51,005 bases of DNA from positions 1-51,005 of the forward strand of contig NZ_RBTP01000073.1 of assembly GCF_003702045.1 (NCBI RefSeq). The letters run 5' to 3'. The position numbers were made by a program, and so were the translations under genes. Positions within the stretch are counted from its first letter, which is position 1, and each line of letters begins with the position of its first letter. The notes under the pieces were generated by a model that saw nothing but the letters and a program-made list of their open reading frames with translations, had not been told where the DNA came from and made no database searches. Positions 1 to 9,187 of the stretch are shown here, one piece after another. Source of the DNA: Pseudomonas viridiflava. Lineage in GTDB: Bacteria > Pseudomonadota > Gammaproteobacteria > Pseudomonadales > Pseudomonadaceae.

Positions 1-329
1 GGATGTCGGTGTACATCCACTCCAAGCTGATGATCGTCAACGACGTGTACACCACGCAGGGTTCTGCCAACATCAACACCCGCAGCATGATGGGTGACAG
101 TGAGCTGAATATTTGTCATGAGCATGCGGACACGACACAACAGTTGAGGCGCAGGTTGTGGGGGCTGCATAAGGGGAATAAGGGGGCGCAGGATGATCCG
201 AAAGATGCTTACTCAGCGTGGCAGGAAATAGTTGACCGGAATAATGAATTACGCGAGGCCAAAGCCTCACCATATGCGTCACTTGTTCAATTCCATTACG
301 GCGATGCGATTTACAAGGATCTTGATTAA
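1..329 (+). CDS. Phospholipase D family protein, C-terminal end (probable type VI secretion effector, Tle5-like)
   Basis: Only the last ~108 codons are in the window, so the true start is upstream of base 1. The fragment opens with the second HKD motif of the phospholipase D superfamily: HSKLMIVND gives the H-x-K-x4-D spacing, followed by GSANINTRSM and an acidic D-S-E. In this superfamily two such motifs form one active site that cleaves phosphodiester bonds of phospholipids. Its stop codon overlaps the start of a Sel1-repeat gene with a signal peptide. That pairing is the arrangement known for Tle5-type antibacterial lipases secreted by type VI systems with periplasmic Sel1-like immunity proteins. 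The enzyme class is seen directly; the effector role is inferred from context. A housekeeping cardiolipin synthase is less likely given this partner. Confidence 0.8.
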   Translation, partial: MSVYIHSKLMIVNDVYTTQGSANINTRSMMGDSELNICHEHADTTQQLRRRLWGLHKGNKGAQDDPKDAYSAWQEIVDRNNELREAKASPYASLVQFHYGDAIYKDLD

Positions 330-1381
330 TGCGCACAACTTTTCTGATCTCGGGCCTGCTATTATTTTTGTGCAGTACCGCTAACGCAAACTTTTTAAGA
401 ACTAAGGACGCTCACTTGGAAAATTTAAAAGAAGTCGATGCAAAATTAGCGTTTACGTGCGCACATGAAAAAATCCCTGCAGCGCTCGATAATACAGATG
501 TACTTTTCCAATATGCTCGGTGGCTACAAAAGAATAATCAGCTCAAGCAGGACAATACTGTTGATACAGAGATAGAACGGCTTTATCGGATTGCCGCTGA
601 AAACCAACACTATAAGGCTAATGTCAATCTGCAGAACGGTACGATGCGAGGACAATTCAAGCTGAGCGGCGAAGAGTTACTGCGTCTGAGCCAGCAATTA
701 ATCGATGCAAAGGTCGCGACAGGTTACTACTTCATAGCTACCTACCTGCAACGGGGAGTTGCTGGCTTGCAGCAGGATCCGGAAATGGCTTTGCGTTACT
801 ACCGAAAAGCGGCTGATGAGGGTAATGCGCTAGCTCAGGCATACGTGGCTGATAAGCTAGCACCTATTGACATCGCTCCGGATGTTGCGCGAGACATGCG
901 GCGTTGTGCAGCAAAACAAGGTAATGGCTTGGCAGCCAAGGCGCTAGGTGTCCACTTATCAACAGCTGGATACTACAGGGAAGCGCTAGAAGCTTTTCAA
1001 TTAGGCGTTGCTGCTGGAGATGATACTTCGGCATCCTTTTTAGGGAAGGGGTTTCGTGGGCCGAAACCGGATGATCGCTTGTACTATCTTGGGCAGCAGG
1101 AAGACCTTGAGCGTGCAGAGCGTTACAAAAAAATCTGGAGCCTCTTAGCAGACTGGTCATACGCCAACCCCGCCGTCCCGGAAGTCAACGATATCGTTCC
1201 CTTGCCTCCCGCCAAACTTCCCGCTTGGGACTGCAAGCTGAAATGGATCGAGGAACGCAAGGCCAACGTGCAGCCACCAAAACCAACCGAAGCCCTGATC
1301 GAGCAACTGGCCAAAGCCAAGCTCCTCAATCCGAAGACCGGCAAGCCGTTACCGAAGTCGCCGCTGTACGAGAAAGACTGA
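329..1381 (+). CDS. Sel1-repeat periplasmic protein, probable immunity protein to the upstream phospholipase
   Basis: 350 aa. The first ~20 residues form a signal peptide (MRTTFLISGLLLFLCSTANA), so export to the periplasm is expected. Residues ~150-175 contain a clear Sel1 unit (ATGYYFIATYLQRG, then DPEMALRYYRKAADEGNALAQ), with weaker alpha-helical repeats on both sides. The start ATG shares one base with the stop of the phospholipase gene (TAATG), which implies translational coupling. Sel1-like proteins next to Tle5 phospholipases act as immunity proteins that bind the toxin in the periplasm; the function here is inferred from that known pairing. The body of the gene is visibly more AT-rich than its neighbours, as is common for effector-immunity genes acquired horizontally. 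Confidence 0.72.
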   Translation: MRTTFLISGLLLFLCSTANANFLRTKDAHLENLKEVDAKLAFTCAHEKIPAALDNTDVLFQYARWLQKNNQLKQDNTVDTEIERLYRIAAENQHYKANVNLQNGTMRGQFKLSGEELLRLSQQLIDAKVATGYYFIATYLQRGVAGLQQDPEMALRYYRKAADEGNALAQAYVADKLAPIDIAPDVARDMRRCAAKQGNGLAAKALGVHLSTAGYYREALEAFQLGVAAGDDTSASFLGKGFRGPKPDDRLYYLGQQEDLERAERYKKIWSLLADWSYANPAVPEVNDIVPLPPAKLPAWDCKLKWIEERKANVQPPKPTEALIEQLAKAKLLNPKTGKPLPKSPLYEKD

Positions 1382-1631
1382 CCCATTAAAAGTCAGCGGT
1401 CTCTGCACGGATTCAAGGTTTGCATGTGCCATTGGGCATTGACGCATATAACGTCGGCGCAAACCCGTTATTTGGGCTTATGGCTGACGGAGATACGTGT
1501 CCATGAATGGGCGTTCTACGGTATTGGTGATTGCCGAAAACAGCTTCAATGCCGCTGGCTCATTAGGAAAATCGATGCCGGGTGTTTGAAAAGACTTTAT
1601 TGGTACAATATTGAATGTGGAGAAAGGCAGT

Positions 1632-2596
1632 ATGTTAATGGTTGGACGGCTTAAAAATACCTACACAGCACTGAGTTGGTCAGGACGTTTCTATTGGTTT
1701 TCGGTACTGGTGTCGTTCATTGGACTGATGGTGTCGATGTTCATGGGATGGCGGTTTTCCAATTTGCAATTTTACTGGCATCATTGGGGTTCATCGCAGG
1801 ATTTTCGGTGTGGTTCTGGCGGGGCGTAAAGTGGATGGCCTCCATGTGGGACAAGCCATTTGGCAAAACACCGATAGTCATCCTTAACTTGACGGTTCTG
1901 CTGGTTTCAACGGTGCACGCACGATAGATGGTCGCCGTAGCATTAGGACTGCCACCCCAGTCATTCGATGTCACCGTAGGATTTCTGGCTTTGCTTTTCT
2001 ACATTCCTGCATGGATATTGATAATAGCGCTGATTTTATCGTTGTTAGGATTTGTTTTTTTAGTCGTTGCGGCGATGGCATCTTTCCTAATCATCCCGCT
2101 CGGCTACGCTGCAGCACTAATGAATATGGTCGGTTTGCTGCCCTATCTTCGAAGGCTTTGGAGCAGGGTGGTGCTAGGGGAACTTGACTTTACAGAGGTG
2201 CTTGGGCACTCGGTAGGGGCGACATTCGCAGGTTATATTTTGATAAAGACGTACGTCATGTTGATAACAAACTTTCAGCCGTGGGTGTACTCTTCGGTAA
2301 GACTTGTTGCTGTGTTGAGTGATTTTCAACCTGCAGAGCTTTATCCTGGTGTAGGTTCAAAAGAGCGCGTTCATCCGTTGGAAAATGGGTTTATTGCGGT
2401 CGCTAAAGTAGTGGACGACAAAAGCATCAGTATCAGAGTAAAAAAGCAGGTTGAAGATCTTGAAAGTACGGGGGGTCAATCTTTCATCACCTCCATACCT
2501 TCGCTCAAAACGCTGATAGATCATGTATCTGGCAGTTTTGAGAATCCTATTAAAAAGATTAACAGGGTTACCGACCTTTCTACGGATAAGCAGTGA
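1632..2596 (+). pseudogene. Broken gene for a polytopic membrane protein (frameshift plus in-frame amber)
   Basis: A reading frame opens at ATG 1632 behind a GGAGAAAGG-like site and gives a hydrophobic N-terminus (LSWSGRFYWFSVLVSFIGLMV). Around the T-run at 1770-1773 the sensible frame moves to the next frame, continuing with ILLASLGFIAGFSVWFWRG. That frame meets TAG at 1925-1927 and then resumes as VAVALGLPPQSFDVTVG through several transmembrane segments to a stop at 2596. Joined together, the pieces make one coherent membrane protein of ~320 aa with a charged cytosolic C-terminus. The 222-codon piece starting at 1928 could still be translated but would lack the first membrane segments. I do not recognise a named family. 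It lies just downstream of the effector-immunity pair and may be a decayed part of that locus. The 250 bp before it (1382-1631) hold nothing I can support. Confidence 0.6.
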
Positions 2597-2779
2597 ATCG
2601 GACCTGGATGGATGATTGCGCTGAGAATCCTCTCTTGGTTGGAATAACTGTGCGCTCACCATTCAATGAAAAAGTTGTAATGTCTGACGGACTGCGCCTC
2701 GCTGGATACAGCCTGGGGCAGCCCTCAGGATGTGAACCTGTTCGGGGAGCACTCCGTCTGAGCCGCGCCCGAATCTGCC

Positions 2780-4054
2780 TCAATACCTCGGCTTCACCGC
2801 CGTCCACTCCGGCTTGTATTTCTGCATCTGCCTCACATCATCACGCTGACGGATGCCGCAACTCAGGTACTGATCGTTCAGTTTGCCGAGCTGGTCGTAG
2901 TCCAGTTCAAGCCCCAGGCCCGGTGCGCGGGTGAGTTGGACGCAGCCGTCGACAATGGGCAGTTTGCCGCCCTTGATGACTTCTTCATCCGGCTCCTGCC
3001 ACGGATAGTGGGTGTCGCAGGCGTAATCAAGGTTGGGCACGGAGGCGGCGACGTGGGTCATGGCCATGAGGCTGATACCCAGGTGAGAGTTGGAGTGCAT
3101 CGATACGCCCAGGCCGAAGGTGTCGCACATCTTTGCCAGTGCCTGGGTGTCGCGCAGACCGCCCCAGTAGTGATGATCGGCAAGCACGATCTGCACGCTG
3201 TTTAAGGCGACGCTGCGGCGGAATTCGTCGAAGTCGGTCACCACCATGTTGGTTGCCAGTGGCAGCCCGGTGCGTTTGTGCAGTTCAGACATGCCGTCCA
3301 GGCCTGGGGTCGGGTCTTCGTAATATTGCAGGTCATCGCCCAGCAGCTCGGCCATTCTGATGGAGGTTTCCAGCGACCAGTTGCCGTTGGGGTCGATGCG
3401 CAGCGGATAGCCTGGGAACGCTTTCTTCAGGGCTTTGATGCAGGACACTTCGTGTTCCGGATTCAGTGCGCCGGCCTTGAGCTTGATGCTCTTGAAACCA
3501 TACGCCTCGATCATCCGTCGCGCCTGAGCCACGATCTGTTCTTCGCTCAGCGCCTCGCCCCAGCTGTCCGGCGGGTAGGGTGACTCCGCATGCTGGCCGT
3601 ATTTGAAGAACAGATAGGCGCTGAAGGGCACTTGATCGCGTACCGCACCGCCGAGCAGGTCCACCAGAGGCACGTTGATCGAGCGTGCCTGCAAATCAAG
3701 GAACGCCACTTCGAAGGCTGAATACGCGTTGCTCACAGCCTTGCTGGCATGTGAGCCGGGAGCCAGTTCCGCACCGTCCAGGCTGGCCGGTTTATGGGCG
3801 GCTACGGTGGCTTGAACGATGCTGCGCAATTGGCTGAGGTTGAACGGATCGACGCCGATCAGTTGGTGCTGCACCTGCTGCTGGATGGCCAGTGCTGGCG
3901 CATCACCGTAGCTTTCACCCAAACCGATGTAGCCGTTATCGCTCTCTATTTCGATAATCGAGCGTAGGGCGAAAGGTTCGTGGATGCCACTGGCATTGAG
4001 CAGTGGCGGATCGCGGAAGGCGATAGGGGTTACCGTAACTCGGATGATTTTCAA
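2780..4054 (-). CDS. gudD: Glucarate dehydratase (enolase superfamily)
   Basis: 424 aa from a TTG start at 4054, chosen because GGAGA lies just upstream and the protein then begins KIIRVTVTPIAF, the usual N-terminus of the family. The ORF stays open 41 codons further upstream but would run into the permease gene. The enzyme dehydrates D-glucarate (and L-idarate) to 5-keto-4-deoxyglucarate in the cytoplasm. Visible enolase-superfamily features are the N-terminal capping domain, the KLKAG lysine motif, metal ligands in DPNGNW and EDP, TNMVVTDFDE, and the catalytic Asp-His pair in ADHHYWGG and MHSNSHLG. It lies 19 bp downstream of an MFS permease on the same strand, so the two probably form a glucarate/galactarate uptake and catabolism operon. 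A related sugar-acid dehydratase specificity is possible. Confidence 0.88.
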   Translation of the reverse strand: MKIIRVTVTPIAFRDPPLLNASGIHEPFALRSIIEIESDNGYIGLGESYGDAPALAIQQQVQHQLIGVDPFNLSQLRSIVQATVAAHKPASLDGAELAPGSHASKAVSNAYSAFEVAFLDLQARSINVPLVDLLGGAVRDQVPFSAYLFFKYGQHAESPYPPDSWGEALSEEQIVAQARRMIEAYGFKSIKLKAGALNPEHEVSCIKALKKAFPGYPLRIDPNGNWSLETSIRMAELLGDDLQYYEDPTPGLDGMSELHKRTGLPLATNMVVTDFDEFRRSVALNSVQIVLADHHYWGGLRDTQALAKMCDTFGLGVSMHSNSHLGISLMAMTHVAASVPNLDYACDTHYPWQEPDEEVIKGGKLPIVDGCVQLTRAPGLGLELDYDQLGKLNDQYLSCGIRQRDDVRQMQKYKPEWTAVKPRY

Positions 4055-4073
4055 AGGACTGTCTCCCGGATGA

Positions 4074-5447
4074 TCAGGGTTTGAGGCTGGAGTGGGGGCT
4101 GAGCGGGGCAGTGGCATGCGGTGCCGGCTCAGCCTTGGACGGGCGGTGTGCATCACCTCGCGGGGTGGTGCGGGCAAAGAAGATCACCACGGCTGCCAGC
4201 AACGAGGTCGCTGCGAGTCCGTACAGGCCGCCTTGAATGGAGCCCGTGGTCTGCTCCAGAAATCCGAACGCGGTCGGCGCCACGAAGCCGCCGAGGTTGC
4301 CGATGGAGTTGATCAGCGCGATCACTGCCGCCGCGATACGCGCATCCAGGTAGCCCTGTGGGATGGGCCAGAACAGCGCCGAGGCTGCCTTGAAGCCGAT
4401 GGCGGCAAAGCAGATGGCGACGAACGCGAAGATCGGCCCGCCCGTGGTGGACATGAACATACCGAACGCGGCGATCACCAGCGTGACGGCGACCCACGCC
4501 TGTTGGTGCTTGAAGCGCGCGGCCAGCGCCGCGAATCCATACATGGCGACAATCGAGATGAGCCAGGGCACCGAGTTGAACAGCCCGACTTCAAAGTCGC
4601 TGAGGCTGCCCATTTTGCGGATCATGCTTGGCAGCCAGAAGGTCGCACCGTAGATGGTCAGCGCAACGGAGAAGTAAATGAAACAGAACAGCATGATCTG
4701 CCGGTCGGCCAGCAGCTTGAACACTGAAGGGCGGACGGTCTGTGTGGCCTCCCGAGCGCGTTGTTCTTCGGCGATGGCATTTACCAGCGTGGTTTTCTCT
4801 TCCTCAGTGAGCCATCTGGCTTCATGGGGATGAGACTGCAGCCAGAACCAGACGAAACCGCACAGCACAATCGAGGCAAAACCTTCGATCAGAAACATCC
4901 ACTGCCAGCCATGCAGGCTCAAGCCGCTGATGCCCAGCAGTGCGCCGGACAACGGCCCGGAAATCACCGACGCGATGGCTGAACCGCTTAGAAACAGCGC
5001 CATTGCCTTGCCGCGATCACTGGCGGGTAGCCATTGGGTGAAATAATAAATGATGCCGGGAAAGAACCCGGCCTCAGCCGCGCCGAGTATGAAACGCAGT
5101 ACATAGAAACTGGTTTCACCCTGAACGAAGGCCATCGCCATCGCCGCCGCGCCCCATGTAAACATGATGCGGGTCAGCCAGGCGCGGGCACCGTAGCGTT
5201 GCAACAGCATGTTGGAGGGCACTTCGAATAGTGCATAGCCGACAAAGAACAGGCCCGCGCCCAATCCATAAGCAGCGGCGCCGATGCCCAGATCGGTTTC
5301 CAGGTGGCTGCGCACGAAGCCGATGTTGACCCGGTCGATGTAATTGACGATGAACATCACCACGAACAGCGGCAATACGTGGCGCTTCACCTTGCTGGCC
5401 GCACGGGCAAGCACCGTGGCGTCCGAAGCGTGGGGGACGGTATTCAA
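4074..5447 (-). CDS. MFS transporter of the anion:cation symporter family, probable glucarate/galactarate permease
   Basis: 457 aa from TTG at 5447. I prefer this start because GGGAG sits 7 bp upstream; an in-frame ATG at 5465 has no Shine-Dalgarno. About 12 transmembrane segments are visible. TM1 carries the signature LPLFVVMFIVNYIDRVNIGF, typical of ACS-family sugar-acid and aromatic-acid permeases such as GudP, and a Gly-rich loop, SDRGKAMALFLSG, follows TM4. It sits in the inner membrane and probably imports an aldarate by proton symport. The gene is 19 bp upstream of glucarate dehydratase on the same strand and divergent from a LysR gene. Substrate is inferred from the neighbour, since ACS members with similar sequence move tartrate, phthalate or galactonate. 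Confidence 0.82.
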   Translation of the reverse strand: MNTVPHASDATVLARAASKVKRHVLPLFVVMFIVNYIDRVNIGFVRSHLETDLGIGAAAYGLGAGLFFVGYALFEVPSNMLLQRYGARAWLTRIMFTWGAAAMAMAFVQGETSFYVLRFILGAAEAGFFPGIIYYFTQWLPASDRGKAMALFLSGSAIASVISGPLSGALLGISGLSLHGWQWMFLIEGFASIVLCGFVWFWLQSHPHEARWLTEEEKTTLVNAIAEEQRAREATQTVRPSVFKLLADRQIMLFCFIYFSVALTIYGATFWLPSMIRKMGSLSDFEVGLFNSVPWLISIVAMYGFAALAARFKHQQAWVAVTLVIAAFGMFMSTTGGPIFAFVAICFAAIGFKAASALFWPIPQGYLDARIAAAVIALINSIGNLGGFVAPTAFGFLEQTTGSIQGGLYGLAATSLLAAVVIFFARTTPRGDAHRPSKAEPAPHATAPLSPHSSLKP

Positions 5448-5553
5448 GAGGCAACTCCCATTCATTGTTTTTTTGGGGATGGGCCGATCATGGACGCTGG
5501 GATTATTCCCGTCTAATCTAGTCATTGATTTGATTGATACCTGGAATGAATCA

Positions 5554-6456
5554 ATGTTCGAGCTGGCACAACTTCGCTGCTTTACCACCGTGGCCACGGA
5601 ATTGAATTTTCGTCGGGCTGCCGAACGCCTGAACATGACCCAGCCACCGCTGAGCCGACAGATTCAGTTGCTTGAGCACAATTTGGGTGTCGAACTGTTT
5701 ACACGCAGCACGCGCAGCGTGGCCTTGACCGCAGCAGGGCGCGCGTTTTTCATTGAGGCCCAGACACTGCTGGAGCGTGCCCAGCAGGCGGCCATTTCCG
5801 CGCGACGCTTTGCCGAGGGCGATATTGGCTCGGTGACCATCAGTTTCGTCGGCAGCGCGGTCTACGAATTTCTTCCCAAAGTCATCGCTGAGGCCCGCCT
5901 CAATCAGCCGCAGGTGAAGATCTCCCTGACCGAGATGAATACCTATCAACAGCACGAAGCGCTCAGGGCGCGGCGCATTGATTTGGGCATCGTGCGTGCG
6001 CCGTTATTTCAGCCGGGCTATGAGACTGAATGTCTGGTGCGCGAGCCGTTCGTTCTGGCGGTGCCTGGCAATCATCCGCTGGCACATGCCTCATCGGTAG
6101 CCGTCGAGGATCTGGATGGTGCGCCGTTCTTGATGTACTCCCACTCGGCTTATCCGCCGTTCAACGAATTGCTGACGGGGATGTTTCGCTCGGCACGCGT
6201 GGCACCCGAATACGTGCAATGGCTGGGCTCGTCGCTGACCATTCTGGCGCTGGTCAATGCCGGAATGGGCTTGGCGCTGGTGCCCCGCTGCGCGACTAAT
6301 GTGGTGTTCAAGGATGTGGTGTTTCGCGAGATCGATCTGGGCGAGGGCGTGCAGAGTGAGTTGCATCTGGTCTGGCGGACCGACAACGACAATCCGGCGT
6401 GCATGATGCTGCTCGAAGCCATTCGAGCAGCGGTGAAGGTTGATATGAATAATTGA
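5554..6456 (+). CDS. LysR-family transcriptional regulator, probable regulator of the glucarate genes
   Basis: 300 aa from ATG 5554; the ORF is open upstream but the protein aligns with LysR regulators from MFELAQLRCF. An N-terminal winged helix-turn-helix spans residues ~1-60 (LNFRRAAERLNMTQPPLSRQIQLLEHNLGVELFTRS), followed by a linker helix and a type 2 periplasmic-binding-like effector domain (~90-295) with GMGLALVPR near the end. It is divergent from the permease-gudD operon with a 106 bp gap between starts, the classical layout for a LysR activator responding to the pathway substrate. The effector is probably a sugar diacid; that is inference from position only. Confidence 0.85.
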   Translation: MFELAQLRCFTTVATELNFRRAAERLNMTQPPLSRQIQLLEHNLGVELFTRSTRSVALTAAGRAFFIEAQTLLERAQQAAISARRFAEGDIGSVTISFVGSAVYEFLPKVIAEARLNQPQVKISLTEMNTYQQHEALRARRIDLGIVRAPLFQPGYETECLVREPFVLAVPGNHPLAHASSVAVEDLDGAPFLMYSHSAYPPFNELLTGMFRSARVAPEYVQWLGSSLTILALVNAGMGLALVPRCATNVVFKDVVFREIDLGEGVQSELHLVWRTDNDNPACMMLLEAIRAAVKVDMNN

Positions 6457-6607
6457 AGTCATGGGTGCCGAAAAGGTAGGCGGATCGTGGCCGTGTACTA
6501 TCATTCGTTCAATCGATAGTCACCATCAAGAAAGGCAAGTTCTGTTTTTTCGGCAAAGGAGGAGGATGGCGTCATAGCCACTTGCTCCACACAGAAGGAA
6601 ACGAACG

Positions 6608-7291
6608 ATGAAAATATTCAACCTGCTGACTCTCGTCGCTGTCTTGATCAGTACGCCTTTGGCGACATCGTCCGTTTCCGCTGCCACTTCGCTCAATGAC
6701 GCACAGGCTTGTCACTTACAGCCGGTCGCGCAAAGCCCCGCCAGTCTTCAGCATTCACAGTCAGTCGGCGTGCTGTACAGCGAGAACACGCTCAATAACC
6801 TCCAATACCTGACTGACTATCACGCCGTTGCCCAGCGCACCGCTCGCAATAACGCGCTGGACTCGCGCATCCGTGATGCGTTCATCAACAGCTCCGATCC
6901 GAAGCTGGCCATCGACTGGCTGACCGGCTCTCTGCAGAAGGAGTTCGCGTCGGTGACGGTCTATGAAAATCTGGACGCGGTCATTCAGGCGCGGCCTGAC
7001 GTGGTGGTGATGCTGGACACGTACAACCAGTTGGTGAGCAAGCGCAACAACCAGGTCGAGGCGCGCTATTTGGCGCGGTTCTACGACGCCGATCTGCAAT
7101 ACATCGGTAAGGCAGAAGGCGCGACCGGCAAGCAACTACCTTCGGTCTGGGTTCAGGGTAAGGCGGCGCCGGAAATCGCTGCGCAGATCGATCAGCAGCG
7201 CGACCTGCAAGTCACTGCCTTGAAACAGTTCGATGCATCGCTCAAGGCATTGGTCATGCAGGCGGCACGGGATCAAGTCGCAGCCAACTGA
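6608..7291 (+). CDS. Secreted protein of unknown function
   Basis: 227 aa with a strong ribosome site (AGAAGGAAAC) before ATG 6608. An N-terminal signal peptide (~26 residues, ending SSVSA-A) predicts export. The mature part has an alpha/beta pattern, including VDVVVMLDTYNQLV-like and VEARYLARFYDADLQYIGKAEG segments. The latter resembles proteins that evaluate a motif of periplasmic lipoprotein type, but there is no lipobox here. I cannot assign a family. The gene stands alone, converging on the protease gene, whose stop lies 8 bp away. No catalytic motif is apparent. Confidence 0.7.
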   Translation: MKIFNLLTLVAVLISTPLATSSVSAATSLNDAQACHLQPVAQSPASLQHSQSVGVLYSENTLNNLQYLTDYHAVAQRTARNNALDSRIRDAFINSSDPKLAIDWLTGSLQKEFASVTVYENLDAVIQARPDVVVMLDTYNQLVSKRNNQVEARYLARFYDADLQYIGKAEGATGKQLPSVWVQGKAAPEIAAQIDQQRDLQVTALKQFDASLKALVMQAARDQVAAN

Positions 7292-7299
7292 AAGCGTTT

Positions 7300-9063
7300 T
7301 TACCTCACGCGGTCCCGGCTCTGCACTGAAAGGTCCAGAGCCTTCTGCATGTCCAGCCGCGCCGAGCGGCCCACATCTTTGTTGTGCAGTTTGAATTCAC
7401 GCTCTGACGGCAGTATCGGCGCGGTCAGGTCGTCTGCCCCTACGGGTTCGAAATCATAGTTGCTGCCGATGGTCATGGCGCTGCGGCGCAGCAGCATGCG
7501 GATCTGTTCAGGTGTGAGCGTGGGGTTGATTGACAGCATGGCGGCGACCAGACCTGTCACCATAGGGGTTGCGTAGGACGTGCCACAGTGGACGTCACCC
7601 TGTTCGCCCGCCTTGACGGTGGACGCTCGGGTACAGGCAGAGGCCATGATGTCTACACGCATGTCGACGTTGGACGATGCGCGTTTTTCAACGTAGTCCG
7701 GGTCGTCCACGGCGACGTCGTCGCGTTCGGTACGCTGGTGGCCGCCCACCACCAGCAACTGGTCGGTAATAAAGGAGGAGGGCAGCCGGTATTCATCGGT
7801 GCTCGAGAACGACGCGCCATTACCTGCCGAATTGACCACCAGCACGTCCGGGTGTTTTTCGCGCAACCACAGGAAAAACTCCTCCAGCAGTTCCTCATAG
7901 CCGGACATCGCAAGCCCTGATCGCACCAGTGAGTCGACATCGTCGCCCTGAATGTTCTTGGCGCCGATCCGGTGAATGCCCCAGCTCCAGTTCAACACCC
8001 TGACGCCGTCCTCGACTAGGTTGACCGAGGCTGCCACGTTGGCAGTGATGCCTGCGTCGGAGTTACGCTCGACGATTACGTCGAAACCCTGACTTGCGCC
8101 ATCCAGTGATCTCAGAAACCCGGTATTGCCGCCTTCTGCGGTATTGGCCGCCAGAATGCCGGTCACCGTGGTGCCATGTCCGTCAGGTTTGCGGGCGTCC
8201 CGGGCGAATACGCAGGTGCGTGGCGCGCCGCTGTGACAGTCGCCACGATAATCGGCAAAGTCCGGGGTGTCGAAATCAACGTTGCGCTCGATGATACCCA
8301 CGCGAATAGGGGCGGGCGTGATTGGTGAGACTTTGCCGGGTATTCGGCGCTGGTAGTAATTGACCGCGTCCATGAAACGGTTGGCGGTCCACTGCTCTCG
8401 GGTCGGTTTTTCCTGCTTGCCGTCTGACGGCGGTGCCTCGCCTTCAGCGGCTTCAGCCTGGGACTCTTCGATGACCACTGCGTCGACGCTGACTTCGCTG
8501 CCCATGCGCAGTACCGTGGCGTCGCGCTCTATGAGGTTCTTGGCGGGCAAACGCAGTTGCCAAGTGTTGAGCGGGGCGATCGAACCCACAACGGTTGCGC
8601 CAAATTTCTGTGCAATACGCTCTGCCTCTTTGCGTCCGTCGAAGCGCTCCTCAATGATCAGGCTGATCAGGTTGACGTAGGTGGTCAGCCCATCCATGTT
8701 TTTCGCGACTTCATCCGGCGTGGCGGCCTGGACGTAACTGCCTGCCATGCTCAGCCAGACCGGATTGCTGCTGTTGCCTGCCTGCTGCAACCACAGCGGG
8801 CCGCTTTTCCAGTCGGCGTCATTCAGTTGCACGCGAAGGCGGTCCCCGTCGCGCTGTATGGTTGAGTCAGGCAGCAGTTTGCCGCTCAATCTGATTTCAA
8901 CCGGGCCGTTGTCCATGCCTTCCGCACGCAGGCAGAACGTCTGCTGCTGGCGATCGAGCCGGTCGTCGCAACGCTGCAGCCGTTCGATTCGCAACGTGTC
9001 GTCAGCAAAAGCGAAAGAGGAACAGGCCAGGGCGGCAGCGACAAGCAGGGTACGGCTGAACAT
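7300..9063 (-). CDS. Exported subtilisin-like (S8) serine protease with Glu at the catalytic Asp position
   Basis: 587 aa from ATG 9063, behind AGGAT and giving a clean signal peptide (MFSRTLLVAAALACSSFAFA). An N-terminal region of ~230 residues precedes the protease domain. His296 lies in DGHGTTVTGILAAN, the oxyanion Asn in VVNSAGNG, and Ser496 in CGTSYATPMVTG. The first triad motif reads VGIIERNVDFDTPDF, so Glu259 occupies the place normally held by the catalytic Asp of VAVIDTGVD-type motifs. The rest of the fold looks intact, which suggests either an Asp-to-Glu triad or reduced activity. The expected location is periplasmic or extracellular. The product is longer than minimal subtilisins and has no autotransporter domain. 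The substrate is unknown. Confidence 0.82.
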   Translation of the reverse strand: MFSRTLLVAAALACSSFAFADDTLRIERLQRCDDRLDRQQQTFCLRAEGMDNGPVEIRLSGKLLPDSTIQRDGDRLRVQLNDADWKSGPLWLQQAGNSSNPVWLSMAGSYVQAATPDEVAKNMDGLTTYVNLISLIIEERFDGRKEAERIAQKFGATVVGSIAPLNTWQLRLPAKNLIERDATVLRMGSEVSVDAVVIEESQAEAAEGEAPPSDGKQEKPTREQWTANRFMDAVNYYQRRIPGKVSPITPAPIRVGIIERNVDFDTPDFADYRGDCHSGAPRTCVFARDARKPDGHGTTVTGILAANTAEGGNTGFLRSLDGASQGFDVIVERNSDAGITANVAASVNLVEDGVRVLNWSWGIHRIGAKNIQGDDVDSLVRSGLAMSGYEELLEEFFLWLREKHPDVLVVNSAGNGASFSSTDEYRLPSSFITDQLLVVGGHQRTERDDVAVDDPDYVEKRASSNVDMRVDIMASACTRASTVKAGEQGDVHCGTSYATPMVTGLVAAMLSINPTLTPEQIRMLLRRSAMTIGSNYDFEPVGADDLTAPILPSEREFKLHNKDVGRSARLDMQKALDLSVQSRDRVR

Positions 9064-9129
9064 GCGGGAATCCTGAACAGGGGGCGTGAAGTACGCTTCT
9101 GACTGCCGCATGCCGCACATGGTTCATGA

Positions 9130-9175
9130 GGCAGGGACCCTGCCTTTGGCCATGCCCGGGCGCATCGCTCGGGCA
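9130..9175. repeat. Two palindromes in the protease-nucleoside hydrolase gap
   Basis: GGCAGGGACCCTGCC (9130-9144) is a perfect palindrome around a central A. It is followed by TGCCCG...CGGGCA (9153-9175), which can form a second stem. Neither has a U-run, so a standard intrinsic terminator is not supported. They may stabilise the 3' end of the nucleoside hydrolase mRNA or act as attenuating structures before the protease gene. Confidence 0.35.
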
Positions 9176-9187
9176 CGGGGTGCAACG

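Noticed and set aside
4092..4727. 211-codon plus-strand ORF opposite the MFS permease
   Set aside because: Shadow frame with Arg/Gly/Glu-rich composition and no start site.
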